NCBI GenBank assembly: GCA_017654935.2 | Contig: CM065683.1 | Span: 4,413,089-4,477,088 of the forward strand | Direction of reading: 5' to 3' | Source of the DNA: Phymorhynchus buccinoides | Taxonomy: Eukaryota > Mollusca > Gastropoda > Neogastropoda > Raphitomidae | Length of the DNA stretch: 64,000 nt | Notes under the pieces: generated by a model | What the model was told of the DNA's origin: nothing | The model's database searches: none | What the model saw: the letters and a program-made list of their open reading frames with translations, nothing else | Shown here: positions 10,434-23,010 of the stretch, piece by piece | Layout of the letters: every line of letters begins with the position of its first letter | Position numbering within the stretch: the first letter of the stretch is position 1 | Made by a program: the position numbers and the translations under genes

Positions 10434-12407
10434 TGTAACCCACTCCTCGTAAAACCCCAAATTACCAAATTACAGGAGCGGGACTCGGGTTCGGGTTGAG
10501 CTACAAAACTAGAGCGTTAGAGTCAATCTTTCAGAAAGTCTTCCAGAGACACAAAAACACCGAGATTCGGTATGAGTTCACTGATTTATTAAAATAAAAA
10601 CAACTTGAAAAATAAACAAACCAATGAATAATCTTAAAAGTCCAAACCCAAAGAAATGTTATCCAATTACACTAACTAGCTAAATGATACCGCCAGTGTC
10701 AAATTCAAACAAGATTGATATAACAAAAGAAATAAGAAGAATCACTGAGAGGCGAATTGGGTTTAAAATTAGAAATAGGCAAAGAAAGGAAAGAAGAATA
10801 TGCGCTCCTGAAAGATAAACAATATTAAGCATTAATATTTATCAACTAAAACCTAAATTGACTAAAAATAACATTATAACAATGCGATCATGTTTTACTT
10901 TGATTTCACCATCAGGTATCAACTAATAAGATAACATCAAATCAAACAAAGCAATTATTACTGACAGACCTGAAAATAACCGAATGTAAACTTACCGGTA
11001 CATTATTTTCACACAACACAAATATAAAACATGCTTAAAAAGTCATACTCCCATTAATCCATTATAACTATAGGCAACTACAGCACAAAATTGTTACACT
11101 TGTTACACAACAGAATACTCTGACTGGTAGTGGTATGCACTTGGATAACTCAAACCGAGTTCCCTCAAAATATTATTGGTTTCCAATAATCCATTTACCC
11201 CGAGCTGATGCCACAGCTATTCAAAACCAAAACCAAAATATCATGGAAAAGTCAAGTTATGTCTAACTCATATTGAGGTGACCACATGGAACACCCAGTT
11301 AGGCTATACTACTTTCCATGGATGAATAATCCTATTCATCCTCAACAACTAGCCTTCCCCTGGTAGAAGCATAATAATTTTACATTCTAATTACATGATC
11401 TACACCACATGGCTAGTTGCAATGTTCTCTTTATACCATTTCTAAAAGAGAACATTTCCATCCAGAACTTTCCAATAGTTTATCCCAAAAATACCTTTAA
11501 CCAGTCAGTATATTTTTTACCTTAAAACCCACACAAAAATAAAACACAAGAACATTCATTCATGAATACCAAAATAACATCCAAATAATACAACCAAATC
11601 CCTAAACTCACTGATGTTCTTTGCATCAGTCAAATTACAGCTTGCCACGGCTCTTTGTCTCCCCTTTCACCTTGCCTCATGGTATCAGCCATGTGGCTCT
11701 CACAATGAACTACTGTCACACTTTAGTGACAGTGTTTTACAAAGTTTCACCCACAAATAATTCTACCATCATTACACATTGTAATGATTATTGTTTTACA
11801 CTATAAATATAATACACTTGGGCTGTAACAGTTTGGTCACAAACCCTATTATTGCTAAGCAATTCACTAGAAAGGTTATAAAAACAACTAACAGCTCAAA
11901 GAAAGAAACCATGTTCTTCTTTGTCGAAAAGCACATGTTCATATGAACTACAACCTGGCCTTTTAATTCAGTCTTCACTATAATTTATTTTACAATATTA
12001 CTCTACAGCTGTATTAGTATTACATTTCTATTAACACCAAAGACTAAAATGACCATAATTACTATACCTTGTCCAGGCACGCTCTAGGTCTTCTTTCTTT
12101 TCAATGAGAGACTTCTACTCTAGGTCTTCACCCTTTCAAGTCTGGTGGAACACTGACAGAAAAGTTGTAAAGGAAATAGGAAGTCCTATTCAAACAGGAA
12201 GTTAAAATGCGGATTAGTTAAAATAAGAATTTGTAACAATAATAACATTTTACTTTATTCTTTTCAAATAACTTCGCATAAAATCTTAAATATATAGTAG
12301 AACTAAATAATCATTACTATGTACCTGTTTTCTTTAATATAGTTTTCTTTCATTTATAATTACTTCCTAAAGCAATCCAAGGGAAGTAAATCAACTGTCT
12401 GTTACTA
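10434..12407 (-). repeat. 5' LTR of the Gypsy element, 5'-truncated
   Basis: Matches 1770-3675. It begins (plus strand) TGTAACC like the other LTR but similarity stops abruptly after GTTACTA at 12407, where the 3' LTR continues 141 bp to its terminus. The missing part is the outer U3 end, which may hold promoter or enhancer sequence. It keeps a ~225-bp segment (about 11716-11940) deleted from the 3' LTR. Confidence 0.92.
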
Positions 12408-12814
12408 TCAAAGTGGCTGATCTGAGAAGTTATAAATGACCAATTTACGTAATAACAATTTGTGATCAGTGGACTATCAAAGGCTTAGCAAAATCAACAA
12501 AGCGAACTCCATGTATTTCAAATCATTATGTTTGCTAACTCACTGATCAACCAGATTTGTTATGTGCTGTGTGACAGGATTGATTTGACCGAAGTAATCC
12601 AGTATTGATTAGGATGAAGTAAATACGTATTTTTGGCAAATGAGAGAGAGATAGAGAGAAGTAGAGAGAGATAGAGTAGAGAGACGAGAGAGAGAGGAGA
12701 GAGAGTAGATAGAGAGAGAGAGAATAGAGAGAGAAAGAGAGAGAGAGATGTTTCAAACGAGACGCATACATACACATACAATGATCAGGACAATGGTGCA
12801 CAAAGGTCTAAGTA
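12408..12814. repeat. AT-rich DNA with imperfect (GA)n
   Basis: 12408-12639 shows nothing recognisable and carries no sign of a target-site duplication for the Gypsy element. About 12640-12750 is GA-rich with TAGAGA interruptions. No gene. Confidence 0.75.
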
Positions 12815-12965
12815 GGTGAATTAACGTCCTATCTAGCTTTTTTAGACAAAGGGCCCATTGTCCAATTTAAGTCCTCCGACCCTTGGTTGGTTGGTTGGGT
12901 GGGTAACGAGCCGGGCGAGTCGCATCCCTATCTAGTGTATTCCAGTGGAAGGTACAACGCCTCAA
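12815..12965 (-). repeat. Possible SINE/LINE tail-like dispersed repeat
   Basis: Contains ATTAACGTCCTATCTAG, then AGACAAAGGGCCCATTGTCC and a (GGTT)n-like patch. On the minus strand the end reads ATAGGACGTTAAT, resembling the GAGAGGACGTAAAAC terminus repeated elsewhere in this window (44.7, 46.0, 50.5, 59.2, 60.4, 62.6 kb). That suggests the end of a retroposon facing left. The body is not recognised. Confidence 0.3.
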
Positions 12966-14314
12966 TGAAACTGTTGCCAGCCTCACTATGATAAAAAACA
13001 CAGATTTGAAACGTTTCCATATAAAGTGCACTAAGAATGTACCAACGAGAAGTGCCCCCCAGATAGGGTCAGGCAGCTTTTAGTTTCCTTGCGCATGTAC
13101 AACTAAAAAACATATCGATGGCTCAGAGTCCCCCCCCCCAAAAAAAAAAAACACGGACTATCTTCTAAGATAATGCCTTGACTTATTATTGATGTGTTAT
13201 TGTAAAACAATAACTTGTATTGAAAAAAAAGTCTGGAAATAATTACCATGGGGGATTATGCTTTTTATATTTCTGCGTGTCTTTTTGGTGACACCAGGTT
13301 ATTAGTTTCTAAATAAGTTCAGATAATTACGTTCAATGGGCTATCTAAGATAGTCCGTTTTGGACTTCTACACCATCGATATCTTTCTAAGTCAATTCTA
13401 AATATTCTTTTTAAATACGGGTTGTCTTTAATCTGAGGAAGTATTTTTCCTCCAATTTTGCTTAAATTCATTGCCGAGAAATTGCAAGCCAAAGTGGTGA
13501 TTAGCAGAAGGATGAAAAGGCAGGGTGGGAAGACAAGGGGTGGTTGGCGGTGGTGTTTCCTTTCCCGTGACTCTAAATGCTCGGAAAGCGCAAGATCATC
13601 CCTCCTAGTTATATTATTGTATTAGTAGCAGTAAGCAGTAGTAGTAGTATCATCACGATAGAGGTGGCTTGAATTCTGCCACAACAGCATATTCATTAAA
13701 GTGTGCAGACAACGCTCCAAGAATGTTGTTTATTGCACTGATTAAAACTCAGGCGACTTCATTTGGTTTGATAATAATAATTTCAGCGATTGAAATTCAG
13801 TGTGTTCTCGAATGGGAAAACATGTGAGTCGAACTTCCGTGTTGACAGAGGCAAAGACTTGTTGACAGCTTTTTTCCTTTCGATTATATTTTTATATGTA
13901 ATAAGATATTTGAACTAAAGGTGCTATCTGGATTTTGGATCAAGAGACTGATTTTCTTTTAGATGAGGTTGATGATGGCAAGTCTTTTGAACACTGGATG
14001 GAAAGCTTCTTTGTAAACATTCGCCAAGTCAAATCAGGGAATTGGTGGATCCGATTGTGTTTGCTTTTGGATTTCTCGGAAATTGTATGACACTTCTGAT
14101 TATCTATCCTCTGTCCTACAATCCATCATTTGGTTTTTTCTTGTAAAAAAAAAAAAAAGTTCATGACCTTATCTGATCAGACTTTGGCTTTTGGCAAATT
14201 AGAGTCCGTTGTGAAGCTTCCTCTATCAGTGCAATTTATATACAGAGATTCAGTGCAGGTAGCCCTGGGCAGTGTTCGACTTTATAGAATTCTACATTTC
14301 ACCACGTTTTTCCT
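12966..14314. other. Unique-looking AT-rich sequence, nothing recognised
   Basis: No ORF with a recognisable domain. A short C9/A12 run lies at about 13132-13151 and an AGTAGCAGT-type trinucleotide patch at about 13625-13655. Confidence 0.6.
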
Positions 14315-14415
14315 CTGTCGTCCCCTGGATGCTTGGTGGCACTCACTCATGCTCAGAGCAGCTTTCTGCTGCATGTGGCCACTTCGTGCTATTACCAGTG
14401 TGGGCTGCCTGGGGA
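14315..14415 (+). repeat. Diverged dispersed repeat, copy A
   Basis: Aligns by eye, with small indels, to about 22920-23005: both share CACTCACT, ATGCTCAGAG and GTGGCCACTTC in the same order and spacing. The family is unknown. 14416-15105 shows nothing further. Confidence 0.4.
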
Positions 14416-15105
14416 AAGTCCAGTTACAGCTGTGCAGAGCAATTGGTATCGTCATTGAGTCTAATTTGTAACTTTCCTGAATCACAGTCCCGAATCAAAA
14501 AGATGGGCCTTTGTAATTGGGTATGTCAGAGCAGCTGTTAACACCTTACTCTGGGTGAGTTGATCCGCCAATTCCATGCTCAGTTTTCTCCTTTGGGTTT
14601 GTGGTGTCAGAACACATTCTTTTGTGGACCACGAATCAGATCTGTAATAGCATACAACAAACGTAACATTCTCATAAAGCCGAGCCTCAACGAGATTCCA
14701 GACAAGTGTCATCATTGAACTAGCCACCTTGATTTTTGTTAGCGTTTGCTTTTTCCCTCCTGACGACTACGCTCACCGTCAATCTTAGTGTTGAAGACCA
14801 TGTCGGCAAGGTCGATGCAACAGAATCGTACGACACTTGGGTGTTTTTATGATATCAGCCTTTTTCTGTGGTGTGCACCTAACCTGTGCTGTCAAATTCT
14901 ACGCTTGTATTGTGTTTAAGCCACAGAAGTTCCAGAGCTGAATTTGAGAGCTAGCCCAGGAGCTTCATAGTTTTATGTCTTAAACCCAAAACATCTAAAT
15001 CTTTGAAAAATGGAGAGAGAAAAGCACCCACACACCATTTCAATAAGAGCGGCAAAGTTGTAAAAACTAATCTTTGGCTTTAATCGCAGATTTTAGAATC
15101 TGCGA

Positions 15106-15440
15106 CTAAGTGGTCTGTGTGTGTGTGGTGTTGGCGTGTGCGTGTGCTTTGTCGTGTGCTGCCGGCGTGTGTGCGTGCACGCTGTGCGCGTTGTGCGTGG
15201 TGCGTGTGCGTGTATGGTGTGCCTGTGGTTGGGTGGTATGTGTGGGTTGTGATTCATTTACCGTTTATCCATGTAATTACACGATATTAGACGGATATGT
15301 GTGTGTGCGCGCGTGCGCGCTCGCGGTGTGCGTGCTGTGCGTGCGTGCGTAACATGCGTACGTGTGTGTGCGTAAGTGTATGGTTGTGTTTGTGTGTGTT
15401 CCGTGTCTGTATGTGTCTGTGTCTGTGTGCATAGGAAAGA
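15106..15440. repeat. GT/GC-rich cryptic microsatellite
   Basis: Alternating purine-pyrimidine DNA (GTGTGC, GCGTGC variants) in two blocks, about 15110-15250 and 15298-15435, with about 45 bp of ordinary sequence between. Open frames are Cys/Val or His/Thr runs from the repeat. 15441-15713 is unremarkable. Confidence 0.85.
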
Positions 15441-15713
15441 AGCCTCTGGAGATTTGTTTTAATGGCCCGCTATAGGGCATTTAACCTTTTCGTGTTGTGT
15501 GTTTTCCGCTGTAGGTTTATGGTATGATATTTGAGCGTTTGGTTGAAAGTTTCTTCCGACGGTGATGTCCCCTGAAAACAGTCCAACCAAAATACTGATA
15601 GGATCAGAAGCTGATAAGCGAGAGGGTGTCCAAACGAAATTTCAACGGTTTGTTATTTTTTAACAGCACATGAGTGTACAGTAAAATGTACAATATACTA
15701 AAACTTATTATAT

Positions 15714-15845
15714 TCTCTCTCTCTCTCTCTCTCTCGCTCTCTCTCCTAAGTCCTCATCCTCTCTCTCTCATTCTCTCTCTTTTTCTCTGCTCTCTCTGCT
15801 CAAGTCTCTCTCCTCTCTCTCCTCATCTCTCACTTCTCTCGATTC
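15714..15845. repeat. Imperfect (CT)n microsatellite
   Basis: CT-rich tract with frequent single-base interruptions. Confidence 0.88.
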
Positions 15846-17039
15846 TGTTTGCATACTGCACAAGTTTAAGCCGACTATGTAATTCTTAATACTCAACACA
15901 CGTGAAACCACTATCATAAATGTCTGGCCATCGCTCGGAGGATTCTTTCCGCCTACTATTACGTAAGGAACAACCTCCGCAGTCTACGGTGGTGATGGAG
16001 GGGGGAATGGGGCCTAGGAGACGGGGCTTCAATGCCTGAATAAAAAGTTGTCTTTTCCTCATACGATAAATTGAAAACGACAGAGTAAACATAGAGGACA
16101 TTGAAGACTGGTGTTCATCAGGTCTTGCAGATCATGAGGGGTCCTGTGTTTCCAAGGCTTTTGTGCTTGTGGTATTATAGTGCGATTCGTGTCGCGATCG
16201 TGTGCAGTAGTCGTTGCTGTATGCCTCCGGAAAAACCCAGGGTTCAAATTTCCATGGTGTGAGGACCTGACCCCCCGGGCCTATGAAATTGTTGTGCTCG
16301 GTGCTATAGGTGATCCAATCAATTCTGCCAGCCGGCACGGACTAAAAAACGGGACAATGTTTTGTTGTCAAACAGTCAGTGTGGAAGAATTAGCACAGTC
16401 AAATCGTTGCTGATCTTAGACAGCTAGCTGCGCTAGAAGGTTTCTGATTTTGTCGTCTGCTCTAACATTTAGTATATTTGAATGTATGCGTTAGTGTATA
16501 ATCATGCCCGTTTTGTGACCGTAACTCGCTTTGTTTGCATAATATTGTCTTCCTTTCAATGTCCCATCATTTATGTTGTTTCTATTTTGAAAATTTATAT
16601 ACAAATGGAGAGTGATTTTTGATGCTTGGGTTCAGATTGTTTTAATATCTGTTCTGGTTTTGTTTACATCGAGGGTCAGATCATTAGGGGTCTATTTTTG
16701 TGATTTTGGAAACAAAATTATATAGCTCATATAGGCCGTTCTGCTACCGTTGTTCATTATTAGTACTATTCCTAGTACAGTCATTCTTAGTGTCAGAGTA
16801 GGATTTTGAATGGAATGATGTGAACTGCGTTGCCTCTCTTATTTTTCTTTCCCTTCAGGTTTGTATATTCTAATCTTTGTGAAAGCTGTAATAATTTCGA
16901 ATTTGACAAGGAGTTTGCTTTATTTGGGGTGAAACATAGCAAATCAAACTGGCAGAGTTTATGGAACTTTTGATTCTAGTGCTCTTTGCCTCAGTCGTTT
17001 TATTGCTGTTCTACAATATGTAAATTACAAAAAGCCCTG
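15846..17039. other. No gene recognised
   Basis: Mixed sequence. GGGTTCAAATTT near 16231 resembles a pol III B-box but no convincing A-box or tRNA fold accompanies it. Nothing else stands out. Confidence 0.55.
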
Positions 17040-17695
17040 TCGGACACTACATTTGGTTTCTTTACAGTATTACTATACAGATTAAGCTATTTGGAGCTTC
17101 GGCCGCAATCAGGTCTGTACGCTCATCTTCTACGTCTGAAGAAGCCTCCAAAACCCTTCATTTTCTGCCTTGTTCTTTCAAACCGTTGATTACTGTAATT
17201 CTCTCTTCTCTTGCTGGCTGCCCCTCACCAAATCTCCTGATTAAATTGCGAAAGTCCAAACTAATGCTGTGCTCGCCTCGTCCTGAAATGCCCGAGGACC
17301 TACTCATGTTTCCCTTTGCTTCAATCTCTCCACTCGGTCTCCCTGTTTGAAAGCGCATAGAGTATAACTCTCTCTGATTATGTTTACAGAAGTTCGCTGA
17401 ATGGGTTTGGCCCCTCATTACCTCTGATCTTCTATCGATTTTACTCCCACTGGACTGCTTCGCTCCTCCTCTGACACTCACGTTCTGCAGATCCCCCGTT
17501 TCGCGTGCCAGAACTCTTGGCGAAAACGTTATATTTTCTTTCCAATCTCCCTCCCTCCTGAAATGGCCTCTTCTTCTGTCACTCCGAACCTCAAACAGCC
17601 TCTCTGCTTCTATGCATGTCCTCCATCAAACAACTCTCTTCCAAACATAATCTTCTCTCCTCCTCTTCTCCTGCAAAGGTTATCCGTTGAGTCAT
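17040..17695 (+). pseudogene. CR1/L2-like LINE, 3' end of reverse transcriptase (copy A)
   Basis: Broken frames spell the C-terminal part of a CR1/L2-group reverse transcriptase: a DYCNSLLAGCP-like block (about 17185-17225), a KLQKVQ-like block, a block where HVSPLL-like residues are expected, and a LWNSLP-like region near 17540-17560. In this LINE group these blocks follow the RT palm and precede the ORF2 stop. Many frameshifts and stops show it is long dead. It is followed at once by a GT microsatellite and then AT-rich sequence that could be the 3' UTR. The group is recognised from motif order; clade placement is uncertain. Confidence 0.6.
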
Positions 17696-17840
17696 GTGTT
17701 GTGTGTGCGTGTGCGTGCGTGTGTGTGTGTGTGTTTTGTTGGTGTGTGTGTGTGTGGTTGTGTGTGTGTGTGTGTGTGTTGTGTGTGTGTGGTGTGTGTG
17801 TGTGTGTGTGTGTGTGTGTTGTGTGTGTGTGTGTGTTTGA
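17696..17840. repeat. (GT)n microsatellite in LINE 3' flank
   Basis: About 140 bp of GT with GTT and GCGT interruptions, directly after the LINE coding relic. 17841-18239 is AT-rich and has AAGCGCC near 17943, resembling the GGCGCT element near other LINE 3' ends here. Confidence 0.85.
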
Positions 17841-18239
17841 CCTTAAGTTCGTTGTGAGTGTTTTGTGTGTTGTCCAGCTTTTCATTTTGTTAGTATTGTT
17901 TTTCATCAGATTGTAGTAGCGCTTAGGGCTTTTGTTAAGATTAAGCGCCCTAAATCTTCATTATATTATTAAACAAGAAAAATATTTGCCTTTCTTATTT
18001 AGTTTAGGACTAATTTTGAAGAAAACCTTAGTGCTTCCTTTTGATGATTTTCAATGTGTGCTATACGTAGTTCTCCAACGTGTTTTGTCTCACCTTAACG
18101 ATATTATATAGTTTGTGGACTTGTTTGAGTGCTTTGTAATCTAATCAAATATCCTTCTTTCCTGTTGTAATGACCCGTTTCACAAGGATTAGTATTACTT
18201 CCCCTACCACCCTAGGTTTTGTCTCTGTTTACTTACATG

Positions 18240-18736
18240 TGTGGTGTGTGACGTGTTGTGTGTGTATTGGGTGGTGTGTGTGTGTGTGGTGTGGTGTGTG
18301 TGTTGTGTGTGTTGTGTGTGTGTGTGTCGTGTGTATGTATGTTTTGTGTGTGTGTGTGTGTGTATGTTGTGTGGCTTGTGTTTGTGTGTGTGTGTGTGTG
18401 TGTATTGTGTTGTGTGTGTGTGTTGTGTATGTGTGTGTGTGTGTGGTTTGTGTGTGTGTGTGTGTTGTGTGGTGTGTGTGTGATAGATAGACGAGAAGAG
18501 TGGGTGTGGGTGAGTGAGAGAGAAGTAGAGAGAGAGAGAGAAGAGAGAGATAATGCTGTGTGTGCTGGTGTGTGTGTTGTGGTGTGGTGTGTGTGTTGTG
18601 TATGTGTGTGTGTGTGTGTGTTGGTGTTGTTGTGTGTACGCCATATACCCTAGCGTGTGTGTGTGTGATAGATAGAGAGAGAGTGGGTGTGTGGGGGAGC
18701 TAGAGAAGAGAGAGAGAAGAGAGAATGCGTGTTGTG

Positions 18737-18768
<32 letters not shown>

Positions 18769-18790
18769 TAGTGTGTGTGTGTGTGTACTG
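18240..18790. repeat. Compound GT/GA microsatellite
   Basis: Three GT-rich blocks (about 18240-18482, 18555-18665, 18735-18790) alternate with two GA blocks (about 18500-18553, 18668-18725), each GA block introduced by GATAGATAGA. The repeated GT-GATAGATAG-GA order suggests duplication of a compound unit. Single-base interruptions are frequent. Confidence 0.85.
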
Positions 18791-20834
18791 GCCTCATTGT
18801 AGATCTTAATTGTTAATATTATTATAGTTATGATAAACAAAGGAAATGTCTATTTTATTTGTCATTGTCTATGTTTATTTATGAAGGCGATGGTGGGTGA
18901 TGGATACGGCTGAATATTAGTATTGCTTACTTTTGCGTACTACTATATTATTCTCTTCTTATCAATCTCGCAATGTTGCTCTTTGCTTGTTGTGCCGCTG
19001 TAGGATGTCATCGCACATGTATTTCTATTTGTGTAAAATGATACTTTTTAATGTTGATAAACATTCACATTTTAAAAAAAGTATATATTTATTAAAATTC
19101 AACAAGCCTTCAAGATGTGTGATAATTTAGTTTAAAAGAAGTAAAACTAGTCTAATTGGTTTAACACCAGATGAAGTCAGGAAACGATTATAAAAATGGA
19201 AGTACCCGCCCCCCCCGGGTATATATCTCAGAGTTAATTTGCGTCGTGATTGACGTGGGTTTCAAGTATCGAGCATGTGCAAACTTCAATACGTCTGACG
19301 GTTCACCCGGCGGATGATGCGGAGGCAAACATTCCTGATTTGAGTTTTGTTAGTCCAGACGACCTAAAAAAAATATGGGTCTGCAAAAATCCACTAGGGG
19401 AAGTGCATGCGTTTTCGTGTCCCTTATCCTATACAATCATCAAGTTGTATGGTCAGCCACTTGTCCTGCACCGTCTGACGTGACTGGCAGTATGAAAGAG
19501 TCCACAATCGTGCGAAAGTAGATGCTTGGTAATGAATCAAGTACCTGCGACCATATAAATAGCTTGCATTATCTTATCAGAGACATTGTTATGGAATTGG
19601 TGTACCTATTCGGGCTTTCAGTATGTCATGATAACTGTGATCATGCACCGCCTTCCCTATCACCCAGGGTCCACTGTTCTTTTCATAGTTTTGGCGATTG
19701 TCTTGATCAGGCTAGTTGATGTGGACCCACGAAAAGGTCGGAGCTACTGTGGGTGGTCCGTGGTATTGGGGCTGTACGAAGTGTTCTCCTGGCACTTGGT
19801 CATGTCTTGTGCACATTAAACCGTTATAAATCAATTTTGACTTGTTTTTCTTAACAAGCGCTAAGTTCAGAGTCGGAGCTTCGAACTGGCCTTTGGAGTT
19901 TGTTGCCTATTCCGGCAAGGCCCGGAAGTGTAAGCTCTAAGATATCTATCCATTCCTCTCTTGTAAATAAATGTTGTTGACACCATACACCTATTTCCTC
20001 ACACACACCCCCCACCACCCTTTCTATATGCGTTTTAGCTCATCTCCTTCATGTTGTATGTATGTAGTGTATGTGTGTGTGTGTGTGTGTTGTGTTGCGT
20101 CCGTGGTCTTATCTCCAAACGTCTAAACGTTGGCATTTTCCTTGGGAAAATATCAGGCCGTTACATTGTTTCACATTACGTTGCACACATATATTATGTT
20201 TCTACGCAGACAACACTGTAAACAGATAACAACCGGATTACCATTTTAGATTGATGGGTTAGAGAGTATTCAACAGCGGCAACATGAGTTAAGAAAGTAC
20301 ATTCTACAGTGAAAGCCTCGATCAGCATCATTGCGTAAGCTTCTGTCTCCTCGATTCTCATGCCAATGTTTTCCGGGTTCGATTCTCGTGCACGGGTATC
20401 TTTAAAAATAACAACAATGTAGTTGTTATCCATTAACGATAGTTTCATTTGTAACTTTAAAAATGTATTGGCAATCTTGTACTAGTTAGACTCCCCCCCT
20501 CCTCCCCCCCCCCCCTCAATCTTTCATGTGTCACATATGTGCCTGTTCAGTCGAGTCTTGAAAGGTGCTTTTCCTCTAAGACTTGTTCTTTTCGTTTTCT
20601 TCATTGATGTTTTTGGGCTTGTGCACAAGCACAAACCTACTAACTCACTTTGTCGGTCTGTCGTCGGTCGGTCCAAAATTGTTGCACGCCCAAACGCTTG
20701 CGAATCCGGCGCTTGTTTCCCTTTGTATTTGTAGAATGGAAGGAGTGTAACAGCCATCTTGTATCGCTTATTCCCATTCCCTTGTGTAAATAAATATTAA
20801 TTGCGTTTGTTCGTGGTCATTCCATCTCTTTACT
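18791..20834. other. No gene recognised; minor simple repeats
   Basis: Mostly unique AT-rich sequence. Short features: C8 at about 19209-19216, GT tract at about 20065-20092, C-rich run at about 20494-20514. Two places (about 19960-19985 and 20780-20805) carry CTTGTGTAAATAAAT-like sequence that could be old retroposon polyadenylation signals. A tRNA-like B-box (GGGTTCGATTC) lies near 20378 without a convincing tRNA. Confidence 0.5.
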
Positions 20835-21980
20835 CTAACTATCTCTCCTCTCATCCCTTCCTCCTACCCCCTCTATCTTCTACTCTCCTCTGAACTATGT
20901 GTGTTAGTAAGTTAGTGTGTTACTCTCATCTCTCTGCTACTCTCCGGCATCACCGCATTCTCACTTCTCTTTCTCACTCTCTCCTCTCGTACTTCTCGTC
21001 TCCTTCTCTCTTCTCTCGATCATCCTCTCTCTCTCTGTGTTGTGTGTGGTGTGTGAAAAGTCAAGTCAAAGTTAAAGTCAAAGAATACTTTAACCTATCT
21101 CGTTACATGAGAAATTAAGGTGGTGGTCTTATACAATCCCAATGGCAGAACAGCAAAACACATTTTTGATGCTTAATAAAAGAAAACACCAAACTGTGCG
21201 AGCGCAAGAAATGGGCGGAAAATCATGGCTTCGGCCAGGATTTGCGACATATTTGGAGTCGATGCAGGCAACCATCCCGACACTTAAGAAACTGCCCTCT
21301 GTCCCACCATTTCTTTCTTTTTGACCCCCCCCCCCTCCACCCCCCCCCTCCCTCCCCACCCTAATTTACCGTGAACAAGAGTCGGTTTACACATAAATTG
21401 TTTTACAAAGAAAGCAATCCATGCGACACAAAAATCGAACTGTATATCAATGGAACATTCTAACAAAGGGTAGTTATCAGTTCCCAACATACCCATGCGC
21501 CTCCGTCATTCTCTCCTCTCCTCCTTCTCTCCATCCTCTCATTTCCTCTGGGCACTAGTCCTCCTCTCTTCTCTGCCTTCTCTCTCTCTCACTCTCTCTC
21601 TCATCCTTCTCGTCTTCTCTCTCTCATCGCCGATCCCCGACCATCATCATCATCAGTCACTCTCTCTATCCCAACTCCACACATCTCTCTCCTCTCTCTC
21701 TTCGGCCTCTCATTTCTCTCTCTCTCCTCTCTCTCTCTCGATCTTCTCTCTTCCGTGCTCTCTCTCTCTATCTCTGCTTTTCTCTCTCTCTCTCTCACAC
21801 ATCACACACACAGACAGACGCGGACACACCAAACATCCTGTGCAGGTTGTTGACACAACCAGATAGCCCCAACTAGCCATGGCTAATGTGTAAAGGCCTA
21901 ATCTCTCACTGATTGGTCTGTGTGTGTGTGTGTGTTTGTTTGTGTGCTGTGTGGTGTGTGTGTGTGGTGGTGTGTTATGC
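20835..21980. repeat. CT-rich and GT-rich microsatellite zone
   Basis: Imperfect CT-rich DNA at about 20835-21045 and 21500-21800, and GT at about 21919-21975. The intervening 21050-21490 is unique apart from C-rich runs at about 21325-21357. The long frames are repeat artefacts. Confidence 0.8.
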
Positions 21981-22904
21981 ACCCCTCTCCCAACTCTATC
22001 GAGATTGTAGACATTGAAACATGTATGTCAACAACAGTCCTATTTACTCATTTACATTCTCTCTGCTAAAGGCAATTGGCCGGTTCACATTAGATCTCGG
22101 AAGATTCCGTACGGAAAACCCTAAATACGTGGCAGAAAGATAGGATACAAGTTTACGCGCATATAGGGGACATTCGTACACGTGCGCAAATGTTTTTCCC
22201 TTCTTTTGTTTCACTTTATTTTATGGATTGCGCAACAGGGTTTCCCGCACGGGAATCCTCCACATATTGTGTACTACGGCCTTAAGGCCTGCAATACGAA
22301 TCTGTAGCTGCTTAGCTCGCAGAGTGTATATTATTGTGTTTCGACTATCAATATTGGACTGTCAATAACATCTAGTATATCTTCTGTTGGCAGAAAACTT
22401 TTGGATTTATGTATACTAAGCCAAACAAGTTATTTTTTCAACTCCTAGTGATGACTCCCTTTAGGTTGACTCCATTCAATTTCAATCATTTCTCTGTTTG
22501 TTTTGGACTGGTACAATGGAGAATGCACACCGCATTGCAAAGATATACCTGGCAGCATAGATTTGTGCTATACTTCAATTCTATCGGAACTGTTGTCGAA
22601 AATATTTGGCTATGAGACTTGTGTATGTGCCTATGGGGGTTTTTTTTTTTTTTTTTTTCGCGTTACGCGTATGTAATTCTCATTATGTCTTCGTCTTCCA
22701 TCTCTCCACTACCTCTAATTTACTGCTAAGGAAATCTTGGTCTGAGTGGTTTCCTTCATAGTTTTTGGCCGTGTCTGATCAAGTTGTCTAATAAAACCAT
22801 TAGACTACAACATATCACGTTTTATGTTAAAACAAACAACACGTGTATCTTGGGGGACCCTGGGGGTCGTGCGGTTTTATTGTGTTTACTTGATTTCCGC
22901 ACAG
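21981..22904. other. No gene recognised
   Basis: Unique AT-rich sequence with a T22 run at about 22640-22661. No recognisable domain in any frame. Confidence 0.55.
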
Positions 22905-23010
22905 GACAAGTCCTCTATCCGTCATCGGATGCTGTTGTCCACTCACTATGCTCAGAGGCAGCTTCTAGTGCTCGTGGCCACTTCTGTGTCAATGCTGTGT
23001 GAGACGCAAG
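22905..23010 (+). repeat. Diverged dispersed repeat, copy B
   Basis: Partner of 14315-14415 in the same orientation, sharing ATGCTCAGAG and GTGGCCACTTC with matching spacing. Confidence 0.4.

Larger units (their letters stand above)
1770..12407 (-). mobile_element. Ty3/Gypsy LTR retrotransposon, near-complete, minus strand
   Basis: The order on the minus strand is 5' LTR (12407-10434), tRNA-Lys-like primer site, gag, pol (protease, reverse transcriptase, RNase H, integrase), polypurine tract, 3' LTR (3816-1770). Both large ORFs are open. The two LTRs differ by only about a dozen substitutions outside two indel zones, which points to a recent insertion. The 5' LTR lacks the outermost 141 bp present in the 3' LTR, so no target-site duplication can be checked on that side. 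The domain order RT-RNase H-integrase is that of Ty3/Gypsy rather than Ty1/Copia. No env-like ORF is seen between pol and the polypurine tract. Confidence 0.95.

Noticed and set aside
16168..16260. Possible tRNA-derived SINE head (GGGTTCAAATTT)
   Set aside because: Only a weak B-box; no A-box at proper spacing and no recognisable tail.
19250..19483. 77-codon ORF without low complexity
   Set aside because: No recognisable domain, start context or splice signals; length is within chance for this amount of sequence.
20336..20405. tRNA-like B-box GGGTTCGATTC
   Set aside because: No matching A-box or cloverleaf could be drawn; perhaps a SINE remnant but unsupported.
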